Assembly: GCA_036703985.1 (NCBI GenBank)
Contig: DATNQN010000071.1
Coordinates: 62,001-126,000, forward strand
Direction of reading: 5' to 3'
From: Leptolyngbyaceae cyanobacterium
Lineage (GTDB): Bacteria > Cyanobacteriota > Cyanobacteriia > Cyanobacteriales > Aerosakkonemataceae
DNA length: 64,000 nt
The notes beneath the pieces were generated by a model that made no database searches, had not been told where the DNA came from, and saw only the letters and a program-made list of their open reading frames with translations. The position numbers and the translations under genes were made by a program. Below, piece after piece: positions 57,353-64,000 of this stretch. The number at the start of each line of letters is the position of its first letter. The stretch's first letter is position 1.

Positions 57353-58430
57353 TACCTGAAGGGGAATATCTGAGGAAAACCAATCCACTGTACAACTGGA
57401 AGGCTGAATCCCAATGGGATTCAGTTCTTCGCATTAATTCGATGTGGGAGGGAAGACGCTCCAGGAATTCGGTAAGATCGATCGCGGTTTCGGCGAAGGA
57501 AGTAAAATCAGAAAAAACTTTGGCATTGGGTAATTGAGATTTAAGATATTCGCTCAAGCGATTCCAGTTTCTTCTGTTAGTTGTTTTCCCCGGTTCGAGA
57601 TCGAAATCGACTCCCTGCTGAAACTGATAAGCGCTATCGTAAATTCGGACGATGGAACGCCTAGCGGGTAAATGTAAATCGCAAAATTGGATGTAGTCTT
57701 GAGTTTGGACTTTTCTTTGTAGCCGACGCAGATGGTCGTGGTCTACTACTTCCTCAAATATTGGTAAGCGTGCTTGTACGATTTGATGTACTTCACGCCA
57801 GCTGAAACTTAAAGAACCTTGTTGACCTTCCGTATTGCGGCAAACGATCGTAGGTTGGGGAGAAACCGCTTGAAAATAACTGACTGTAAATAGATTAATT
57901 TTTTGAATATCAGCTAAGGTGGCGCAAAAGTTAGGAATGCCATTTTTCACTAACTCTTCACTATAATATCGCAATTCTCCGATCGCACCCGTCCGATATA
58001 GCCGCCAACCTCGACTGGGGAGTAACAGCCGTGCTTTGTATGGTTCGAGATTCATGATGCGGGCAAAATTTTTGGCAGCTAAGGTTTTCGCTTCATTCTC
58101 GATCGGTTCTAAAATTAAGACGCCAGGTTGAGTATTTTTCGGATCGGTTTTAGCTTGTGCGATCGCTGCTTTTCGTTTTTCTTTTTCATTATCTTCTAAT
58201 CGCTGTAGCCCCTGTCGTGCTTGTCCCATAATTTTGGGGTTGGTGGTGCTACGCAACAATTGGCGATAAGCTTTTTCTGCTGCTTCTAATTTGCCAGTTA
58301 CTTCATACAAGCGTCCGACATATAACTGTACGTTGGGATTTTCCGGTGATTCTTTGACCAGTTGTTTGAGTAAGCGGGCGGCTTCTCGATAATCTTTGCG
58401 CTCAAAAGCGGCAGCAACTTCATCGATCAT
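57345..58430 (-). CDS. Tetratricopeptide repeat protein with long C-terminal domain
   Basis: 361 residues. Two to three TPR units occupy about 3-85 (AAAFERKDYREAARLLKQL, VQLYVGRLYEVTGKLEAAEKA). After a charged linker (85-105) comes a 250-residue domain I do not recognise, with motifs GVLILEPIENEAKTLAAKNF, GWRLYRTGAIGELRYY, QPTIVCRNTEGQQGSLSFSW and ARRSIVRIYDSAYQFQQGVDF. No signal peptide. Its upstream region carries a strong G-quadruplex motif. Confidence 0.82.
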   Translation of the reverse strand: MIDEVAAAFERKDYREAARLLKQLVKESPENPNVQLYVGRLYEVTGKLEAAEKAYRQLLRSTTNPKIMGQARQGLQRLEDNEKEKRKAAIAQAKTDPKNTQPGVLILEPIENEAKTLAAKNFARIMNLEPYKARLLLPSRGWRLYRTGAIGELRYYSEELVKNGIPNFCATLADIQKINLFTVSYFQAVSPQPTIVCRNTEGQQGSLSFSWREVHQIVQARLPIFEEVVDHDHLRRLQRKVQTQDYIQFCDLHLPARRSIVRIYDSAYQFQQGVDFDLEPGKTTNRRNWNRLSEYLKSQLPNAKVFSDFTSFAETAIDLTEFLERLPSHIELMRRTESHWDSAFQLYSGLVFLRYSPSGIS

Positions 58431-58464
58431 ATTATGAGGTAGAGAAGAGAGGGGCTAGAGGCTA

Positions 58465-58495
58465 GGGGTTAGGGGCAGGGGGCAGGGGGCAGGGG
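58465..58495 (+). other. G-quadruplex motif upstream of the TPR gene
   Basis: Five runs of four or five G (58465-58468, 58472-58475, 58478-58482, 58485-58489, 58492-58495) separated by 2-3 bases. It lies between rsmE and the TPR gene, about 35 bases upstream of the TPR start, with the C-rich strand being the coding strand of that gene. Confidence 0.6.
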
Positions 58496-58585
58496 AACAG
58501 GGGAGAGAGGGAGATAAATACAATAAATTTTCACACTTTACCCTTCATAATTCATCCTTCATCCTTCATCCTTTTTCCCTAGCCC

Positions 58586-59335
58586 CTATTCATTAATAGT
58601 TCCCATTTCGATCGCGGCTGCTAGCACGGATAAAGCCACTATGGGGGCGAGTACGGCAGTCAGGATGCGGCGACCGAGAGAAACTGGTTGAAATGAGGCG
58701 GTGCAAGCTTGTTCGACTTCTGCTTCCGTCCATCCTCCTTCTGGGCCAGTGGCGATCGCAATTGTCATTTGTCCCAGATCGTTTTTGATTAATTGTTTTT
58801 CTTGCCAACAGGTTAATAAGTGGGGATGATGGGCGCGGGGAATGCAGATATATCGGTAATTAGCGATCGAAGATAATGACAAAGCCTTGTCAAAAGGAAC
58901 GGGGTCAAGAATTGTCGGTACGATTTGACGTTCTGACTGTTCGGCTGCTTCAGTAGCGATGCGTCGCCAGCGTTCTAGTTTTTGGGGACTAGGAGCGAGC
59001 AAAGTGCGATCGCTAATAGTAGGAATTATACTAGCTACTCCCAGCGCAGTGGCTTGACGTACAACTTCATCAAATCCGTTTCCTTTTGGCAAAGCTACGA
59101 TCGAATAAATCGTTACTGGTAACTCAGTTTGAACGGAAATCGGCTCTAAAATTTGGGCTGTTTCGGATGTTAATTTAGCCAGCCACCATTCTCCTCGTCC
59201 GTTCATGGCAATAAAGCGATCGCCTTCTTTTAAACGCAATACTCGCATTAAATAATGCTGCTGTTGAATAGTGAGAATAATTTGGTTATTTTCTAATTGG
59301 GATGGTGCGATCGCGATGCGTTGTAATTGAGCCAA
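58586..59335 (-). CDS. rsmE: 16S rRNA (uracil-1498-N3) methyltransferase RsmE
   Basis: 249 residues. N-terminal PUA-like part (YLMRVLRLKEGDRFIAMNGRGEWW) and C-terminal SPOUT knot: ALPKGNGFDEVVRQATALGV, IATGPEGGWTEAEVEQA and SLGRRILTAVLAPIVALSVLA. It methylates U1498 of 16S rRNA with SAM. Start ATG at 59335. Confidence 0.95.
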   Translation of the reverse strand: MAQLQRIAIAPSQLENNQIILTIQQQHYLMRVLRLKEGDRFIAMNGRGEWWLAKLTSETAQILEPISVQTELPVTIYSIVALPKGNGFDEVVRQATALGVASIIPTISDRTLLAPSPQKLERWRRIATEAAEQSERQIVPTILDPVPFDKALSLSSIANYRYICIPRAHHPHLLTCWQEKQLIKNDLGQMTIAIATGPEGGWTEAEVEQACTASFQPVSLGRRILTAVLAPIVALSVLAAAIEMGTINE

Positions 59336-59469
59336 CTTATTTTTCCTCTTTGCTAATTATCTGGTTAGTTTGAATCAAGCCGCACTTCAAATTGATCGAG
59401 GGCGATCGCCTGCACTTTAAAACTTATCGATTTCCATAACTTTTATTTTAGAAAATCAAGGCTCTAAGT

Positions 59470-59502
59470 AGAAACCCAGTTTCTTAAAGAAACTGGGTTT
59501 CT
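59470..59502. repeat. Palindromic interspersed repeat (AGAAACCCAG type)
   Basis: Inverted pair AGAAACCCAGTTTCT (59470-59484) and AGAAACTGGGTTTCT (59488-59502), 3-base loop. Homolog of the copy at 48497-48529 with a compensated base change (CCGG to CCAG and CTGG), which keeps the stem paired. Confidence 0.8.
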
Positions 59503-59511
59503 GTCTCAAAT

Positions 59512-59687
59512 TCATCTGCCCTTAGTATAAGTTAAAGTTCCCCCTTCTACTTGTTTAATCTGCATTCCCGGATCGATATGAGTAGAAAGTTTTGTTTTTG
59601 GCGCGATCGGATAGCGGACAAGTTCGAGAATCTGCTTTCGTTCTGGCGTCGGATAACCGTTAGCTAAAACTTGTTGGTTTGGGGCTG
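59512..59687 (-). pseudogene. Truncated cupin-domain remnant
   Basis: An open minus frame without a start codon ends with TGA at 59512. It reads QQVLANGYPTPERKQIL and ELVRYPIAPKTKLSTHIDPGMQI, then VEGGTLTYTKGR. This matches the middle of small cupin proteins (STHIHPGMQIAYVESGTLTYTV-like) with one metal His replaced by Asp. Both ends are missing. It lies just after the methyltransferase stop on the same strand. Confidence 0.6.
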
Positions 59688-59698
59688 CTTAAAATTTA

Positions 59699-60505
59699 TT
59701 AATTTTCTTTAACTGCGGTCACAAAAAAGATATGTGGAGCATCATGAAGATTACGAGCCGGGAATTGATAAGTAAATCTGCCAAAAGAAGCACCTTCTTC
59801 TCCTGGTTGAATTGCTGATGCTTGCCAACCATAAGCCGCCAAAAATGATTCGGGTTCGTCACAACTGGATAGCCAATATTTAGCCCAGTCATCAGACCCA
59901 TTGCAAATAACTGCGTTGATGAGATCGGCACCCAAATAACTTCCGGCTACAGACAAATTTTTGATATTTTTTAAGAGATTTTCTACTTCTGTTTGGTTGA
60001 GATAATAGAGAAATCCTTCTAATAACCAGATGGATGGTTCTGAAGGCTGATAGCCTTTTTCCAGAAGTAATTGAGGCCAAATAGATTCTTTTAAATCAGC
60101 ACAAATTGAATAGCGATCGCAATTAGTAATAATCCCGCTTAAAACCGCTTCTTTATAATGCAGTACATCAGGTCGATCGATTTCATAAACATGAGTTCCT
60201 GGTTGCCAATTCAGGCGAAATGCTCTTGTATCCATTCCAGAACCCAAAAGAACAATTTGCCGGATCTGCTGAGAATATTTATTCAGGAAATCATCAAAAA
60301 AGCGAGTCCGAACTGATGTAAATGGTCTTCCTTGTTTTTCATATTCTTCTACGCGGGTCATCGCTGCTTCAATGGCCTCTTGACCCGCTAATTGTGCTGC
60401 CAAGGGGTCGTTAAACAAAGCATCAGGTCTTTGGGTTTCGATCGCACGAACAGCCGCCATCACTTTGGCGGTAAAACTCACGCTTATTTCTGTTACTTGA
60501 GACAT
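59699..60505 (-). CDS. SAM-dependent methyltransferase, leucine carboxyl methyltransferase (LCMT) family
   Basis: 268 residues. Motifs SVSFTAKVMAAVRAIETQRPDALFNDPLAAQLAG, IVLLGSGMDTRAFRL (SAM-binding Gly loop), VYEIDRPDVLHYKE (acidic residue for ribose) and WLLEGFLYYLNQTEVENLL are those of the LCMT/PPM1 group of bacterial methyltransferases. The substrate is unknown; small-molecule or polyketide O-methylation occurs in the group. Preceded by a 234-base spacer. Confidence 0.92.
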   Translation of the reverse strand: MSQVTEISVSFTAKVMAAVRAIETQRPDALFNDPLAAQLAGQEAIEAAMTRVEEYEKQGRPFTSVRTRFFDDFLNKYSQQIRQIVLLGSGMDTRAFRLNWQPGTHVYEIDRPDVLHYKEAVLSGIITNCDRYSICADLKESIWPQLLLEKGYQPSEPSIWLLEGFLYYLNQTEVENLLKNIKNLSVAGSYLGADLINAVICNGSDDWAKYWLSSCDEPESFLAAYGWQASAIQPGEEGASFGRFTYQFPARNLHDAPHIFFVTAVKEN

Positions 60506-60739
60506 TTTGTTCCTAATAGTGGCTAATTATTTGGCTATTTTACTGTATCGGCAGTGAACGAGCGCGATGCTGCGAATTGAGCTAGTTGTTGAGATATTTA
60601 TCGAGTAAGTGAATAAAAGCGATCGCCTATTTATATTTGTGGAGTCCGTGAGAGCGATCGCTAATCAATCAGATCGTTGCCGATGACCAGTCAAACCTAC
60701 TTCAGGAAAGCAAAGCTTTCTTTGGTGAAACTGTGTTTT

Positions 60740-61180
60740 TTAGTTACTCAAACGTAAGATTTCCCTGACTTCCATTAAAATTTGCCCTAACATATTTTTA
60801 CCGCTGCCATCAGCGCCGCAACCCCAATAATAATCAATCGGTGAATTTTCTACGATTAATTCATCGCTTGTAGAAAGTAATATTTCTCTAATATCGGTAT
60901 GAGTCTCAAATTTTCGCAAGACAGCTTTTTTCATTACCTCATCTTTTACCTGTTCCCAATCAGGACGGAGAGGACGAGAGCGATCGCGACCCATCTTAGC
61001 AGCATCTTTTGGTTTTTTAACCAAGCGAATTTGTTCTGCATGAGGCGTTCCGGTAAATTTTTGGGCTTGGAAATAATGCTCGCTAGTTGGCCAATATACG
61101 CCATCTAATTCAAAGCCATGAGGTGAAAAATTAGAAAAACATCCGTATTTTTCATTAATGGTGTAGAAATATATAGCCAT
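60740..61180 (-). CDS. NADAR (YbiA-like) family protein
   Basis: 146 residues, the usual length. Motifs GCFSNFSPHGFELDGVYWPTSEHYFQAQKF and AAKMGRDRSRPLRPDWEQVKDEVM plus the C-terminal YWGCGADGSGKNMLGQILMEVR are those of NADAR proteins. The family acts on ADP-ribose or on reactive riboflavin-pathway intermediates by N-glycosidic cleavage. Stands alone, divergent from psbI. Confidence 0.94.
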   Translation of the reverse strand: MAIYFYTINEKYGCFSNFSPHGFELDGVYWPTSEHYFQAQKFTGTPHAEQIRLVKKPKDAAKMGRDRSRPLRPDWEQVKDEVMKKAVLRKFETHTDIREILLSTSDELIVENSPIDYYWGCGADGSGKNMLGQILMEVREILRLSN

Positions 61181-61463
61181 TTAATTTTAGATTTTAAGTT
61201 TTTAGAGTTTAGATCTTGGATTGAAGAAGTAACCGTAAAGATAAATTTGGAATTGCTGAAGTAATGCAAAAAGGGTTGGTTGAGTATGTTATAGAGTGGT
61301 AAAGGATCTATCATATCGCGTTCTGTTGAAGAATTGTTCTCCAGAGCCGGATAACTATAAAAATCCCGATCTGCTGAAAAACCGGACGATCTTTCGGTAT
61401 GATATAAAACTGTCTTGTCTGGATAATAAAAGTTCTGCTGTTCACACGTTGGGAGATACCAGT

Positions 61464-61580
61464 ATGCTGACTCTAAAAGCCGTAGTTTATGTGGTGGTTC
61501 TTTTCTTCGTTAGCTTATTCGTTTTCGGATTCCTGTCTAACGACCCCGCACGCAACCCCAAACAACGTGATTTGGAATAA
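61464..61580 (+). CDS. psbI: Photosystem II reaction centre protein I
   Basis: 38 residues, starting [19 protein letters not shown] and ending with [19 protein letters not shown]. One transmembrane helix (about 4-26) and the hallmark [12 protein letters not shown]. A longer frame opens at 61296 but the extra 56 residues are non-coding in character. GGGAGA precedes the ATG by 8-13 bases. PsbI sits beside D1 and CP43 and stabilises the early PSII reaction-centre complex. A hairpin GGGCTCC/GGAGCCC (61611-61630) follows the stop. Confidence 0.97.
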   Translation: MLTLKAVVYVVVLFFVSLFVFGFLSNDPARNPKQRDLE

Positions 61581-61610
61581 AAATCGGTTTTCAGATAAAA
61601 TAGGCCGTCT

Positions 61611-61630
61611 GGGCTCCATTTGGGGAGCCC
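61611..61630 (+). terminator. Hairpin after psbI
   Basis: 7-bp stem GGGCTCC (61611-61617) with GGAGCCC (61624-61630), six-base loop, 31 bases after the psbI stop. No T run follows, so it may be an mRNA-stabilising structure and not a terminator. Confidence 0.55.
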
Positions 61631-61693
61631 GCACAGCCTCAAACGCGGTTATCTTCATGCGTGTGGGCTGTTAATTCGCTTCACGATCGAAAA

Positions 61694-64000
61694 ATGCCTT
61701 ACCCAGTTCCACCGCCCGAACCGCCTGCTATTATCAATCAATTACCATCGGTCAGTATTCAAGAACCTTTTGTTACCAGGGAACAACTGATTACCGATCG
61801 CCAACAGACCGCTAAAAACGAAATTTTGCCCCATCGAGATGACGGGGTGAGAGAAGGGAGAGCGCCGGAGAAGCTCGCTCCCATCTCCCCATCACTTCTA
61901 GATAGAAATACGATCGGGCAGCCAAAACAAGAGCCTATACCGGAACCTTCTAGTACGGTAAAAAGTGCGGCGATGTTAGGAGAGCCTTTGAGTTTGGGGG
62001 TTGCTGGGGAATCTGGGTCAGAATCAATTACTCCCAGCAAGATACTTTCCGATCGCGATCGGGGAAATAACGAAATAGCTGCGGATACTGCTGTGCGGGC
62101 GATCGACGAGATGTTGGCATCTGGCGAAATCGATCGATCTGTTAGTTCTGCGATCGAAGAGAAAGAAGAAGAAATCACCTACTCGACGCTACGGGATAGG
62201 GAACTCAGCCAAGATAATTTTGGTGAATTGACTGCCGGGGTTGACTCTTCCCCAACTACTCCCCTGCCAGGAGAGAGGCTTTCCCGCTCCCCCTTCTCTA
62301 CCCCCCTTAAAAAGGGGGATAGCGAGGTTAGGTTTTCTGAAGTTGGCAACAGTATCGCTCAAGCACCGACCAATCCCAGACGAAGAGATACTCTTCCTCA
62401 ATTAGAACCATCTCCCAATCCGAGAAGAACAGACACGCTTCCCCAATTAGAACCCTCGTCCCCCACTCCGAACGAGGAAATTGCACCAGCAGGACATATC
62501 GGGCCAACGATCGGCCCGATCCAGATCCAACCCCAAACTCAAAGACAACCAACTCAAGGAAATCAAGCGCAAGGCAATCAAATACCTGGTAGTACTGGGA
62601 CACCGGATCTGGGTTCGACGATCGTCGGAGTAGTGGAATTAGCTTCGGATCGTCAAGAATACGATGCGATTCGGCAAATCTTCACTGGGGAGGGAAATGT
62701 TTCCCTGCGGTATCAAGGAGGACTGATCGAAGCCGATCGCATTCAGGGTAACTTAGTGAATCGGATTGCCGTAGCGGAGGGCAGAGTGGCTTTCCAGCGG
62801 GGTCAGCAATCGCTGCGCGGTCAAAGACTGGTGTATAACTTGTTGCAAGACCGAGGGAACATCCAAAATGGCAGAGGGGAAATTTTTTCTCCGACTAGCG
62901 GGACGGATTTAGCGTTTGATTTGCCAAATACTGGTTTAGTGCCTCCTCTGGTGGCGGATCGACCTTTGAGCGATCGCCTGCTGGAAAGTCAACCAGCACA
63001 ACAAGTGACCAATCCAGGTCAACTGAATGTTTTGTTTGGCGGTACCAGACCCGGTAGCGGTTTACCGCCATTTGGTAGGGGCGGTCAAGTTAACCGCGTT
63101 CGTTTTGAAGCAGAGAATATTGAGTTTTATCCTAGAGGTTGGACTGCTACCAACGTAAGGCTAACTAACGACCCGTTTTCGCCGCCAGAATTGGAAATTA
63201 GGGCCGATCGCGCCGTATTGACCCAGGTATCGCCGTTGCGGGAAGAAGTGGTGCTGACGCGACCCCGTTTGGTGTTCGACCAAGGTTTGTCGATCCCGAT
63301 TTTGCGATCGCGCTACGTATTCGATCGCTCTCCAGGCGATCCGCCGATCGTGGTGTTCGGCTACGATGCAGAAGAACGGGGGGGCGTGTTTGTAGAGCGC
63401 ACTTTTAATGTTTACACAAGTCAACGAGTGCGTTTTCGGGTTACTCCTCAGTTTTTCCTTCAACGGGCAATTACTCAAGGTTTTGGTAATCCTGCCGAAT
63501 TATTTGGCGTGCGATCGAGATTTGATGCCGTGCTTGGCCCACGGACTGCGATCGGCGCGGCAGCAGTGGTGAATAACTTTGGCATCGAAGACATTGACGA
63601 AAAAGTACGGGCGAGTATGCGTTTGGTGCAAATTATCGGTACCAAGTTACCCCACCGACTTACCTTGGAGTACAGTTATCGCGATCGACTTTTCAACGGT
63701 TCTTTGGGATATCAAACCGTACAACAATCCCTTGGTGCTGTCTTGACATCTCCCCCCATAAATGTAGGGAAAACAGGCGCTATTTTGACTTATCAAGCTG
63801 GCGCACAATATATTAACGCCGATACCGATCGTTTAGACTTACTCGAACCGATCCGAGATAATAACCGAACTAATTTAAGTCGTTTCCAACTCAGCGCTTC
63901 TTTGTTCCGTCCCATCCTCCTCTGGCGAGGTAAACCTTTACCTGCCACCCCAACACAAGGTTTACGATACTCCCCGGTACCAGTAGTACCTAATATTCGA
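61694..64000 (+). CDS. DUF3769/LptD-like outer-membrane protein, 3' end outside window
   Basis: A frame open from the ATG at 61694 to the window end (769 codons, no stop). After a Pro-rich start there is a long disordered, acidic and Ser/Pro-rich region (about 15-300) holding an in-frame repeat insert (about 189-216) and a duplicated RR(R/T)DTLPQLEPS segment (about 231-256). Then comes a beta-rich, OstA/LptD-like domain: GNVSLRYQGGLIEADRIQGNLVNR, FQRGQQSLRGQRLVYNLLQDRG, FEAENIEFYPRGWTATNVRLTNDPFSPPELEIRAD, and alternating strands of a beta-barrel (RVRFRVTPQFFLQRA, LTLEYSYRDRL). This matches the cyanobacterial DUF3769 family, probably in outer-membrane lipid or LPS transport. No signal peptide at this start; an earlier start is not obvious. 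It follows psbI. Confidence 0.85.
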   Translation, partial: MPYPVPPPEPPAIINQLPSVSIQEPFVTREQLITDRQQTAKNEILPHRDDGVREGRAPEKLAPISPSLLDRNTIGQPKQEPIPEPSSTVKSAAMLGEPLSLGVAGESGSESITPSKILSDRDRGNNEIAADTAVRAIDEMLASGEIDRSVSSAIEEKEEEITYSTLRDRELSQDNFGELTAGVDSSPTTPLPGERLSRSPFSTPLKKGDSEVRFSEVGNSIAQAPTNPRRRDTLPQLEPSPNPRRTDTLPQLEPSSPTPNEEIAPAGHIGPTIGPIQIQPQTQRQPTQGNQAQGNQIPGSTGTPDLGSTIVGVVELASDRQEYDAIRQIFTGEGNVSLRYQGGLIEADRIQGNLVNRIAVAEGRVAFQRGQQSLRGQRLVYNLLQDRGNIQNGRGEIFSPTSGTDLAFDLPNTGLVPPLVADRPLSDRLLESQPAQQVTNPGQLNVLFGGTRPGSGLPPFGRGGQVNRVRFEAENIEFYPRGWTATNVRLTNDPFSPPELEIRADRAVLTQVSPLREEVVLTRPRLVFDQGLSIPILRSRYVFDRSPGDPPIVVFGYDAEERGGVFVERTFNVYTSQRVRFRVTPQFFLQRAITQGFGNPAELFGVRSRFDAVLGPRTAIGAAAVVNNFGIEDIDEKVRASMRLVQIIGTKLPHRLTLEYSYRDRLFNGSLGYQTVQQSLGAVLTSPPINVGKTGAILTYQAGAQYINADTDRLDLLEPIRDNNRTNLSRFQLSASLFRPILLWRGKPLPATPTQGLRYSPVPVVPNIR
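62258..62341. repeat. GC-rich interspersed repeat inside the DUF3769 gene
   Basis: Single copy of the repeat family also seen at 50715-50885, in the opposite genomic orientation and the same coding orientation. It reads CTCCCCTGCCAGGAGAG, CCGCTCCCCCTTCTC, then CCCCCCTTAAAAAGGGGG and GTTAGGTTTTCTGAA. It encodes TPLPGERLSRSPFSTPLKKG and EVRFSE without shifting the frame. Confidence 0.78.

Noticed and set aside
61610-61680. tRNA-like hairpins after psbI
   Set aside because: No cloverleaf, no TTCGA loop; only one 7-bp stem.

Overview
The window is cyanobacterial chromosome. The evidence is psbI (photosystem II), a high light-inducible protein, a ferredoxin-type sulfite reductase, groESL behind a CIRCE operator, a group 1 sigma factor, an Rre1/Ycf29-like regulator, many GCGATCGC (HIP1) octamers, heptanucleotide tandem repeats and GAAACC-type hairpin repeats. 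The style (moderate GC, long AT-rich spacers, many two-component, CHAT/TPR and pentapeptide-repeat genes) suits a filamentous, Oscillatoriales-like organism. Genus cannot be fixed from the sequence alone. I see no rRNA, tRNA, CRISPR array, transposase or prophage.

Layout. 1-5 kb: the 3' end of a histidine kinase, a decayed second kinase, an orphan receiver, an unknown 105-residue protein, a 642-residue membrane protein with two globin domains plus pentapeptide repeats, and miaE. 5-12 kb: a PPP phosphatase, an M48 protease, a DUF4330-like protein, an alpha/beta hydrolase, two unknowns and a polysaccharide deacetylase. 12-16.8 kb: sigA after a 1 kb leader, a 50-residue Hli, a MITE-like element, a MalK-type ABC ATPase and a receiver-kinase. 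16.9-25.9 kb: a decayed two-receiver hybrid kinase, a TPR-CHAT protease-like protein, a second PPP phosphatase, a GyrA/ParC subunit, a receiver and a TPR lipid/envelope-type protein. 26-30 kb: a MacA-MacB-type exporter operon. 30.6-36 kb: a receiver-kinase, then a sulfate importer operon (sbpA, two NIL-domain genes, cysT, cysW, no cysA). 36-40 kb: rre1-like regulator, [2Fe-2S] ferredoxin-like protein, CIRCE-groES-groEL. 40-51 kb: DUF4126, two 332-residue coiled-coil membrane paralogs, Uma2 nuclease-like protein, adenylate cyclase, U32 peptidase, a secreted protein and a PEP-CTERM protein. 51-64 kb: ilvD, a pentapeptide protein, sir, an Ala/Pro/Lys-rich protein, TPR protein, rsmE, a methyltransferase, a cupin remnant, a NADAR protein, psbI and a DUF3769/LptD-like outer-membrane gene that runs off the window.

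Functional links. Sulfur supply is covered by the sulfate importer and sulfite reductase. Stress control is covered by Rre1-like regulator, CIRCE/groESL, SigA and Hli. Signalling is dense, with at least seven intact receiver or kinase genes and two decayed kinases.

Most notable observations: the tandem-globin/pentapeptide membrane protein; one interspersed repeat family inserted in frame in two unrelated genes; a C-terminal ribbon-helix-helix-like extension on sulfite reductase; NIL-domain genes inside the sulfate importer operon; and gene remnants recognisable only by frame-shifted reading of intergenic DNA. The hli, psbI and DUF3769 genes and the remnants were found by direct reading of the sequence.
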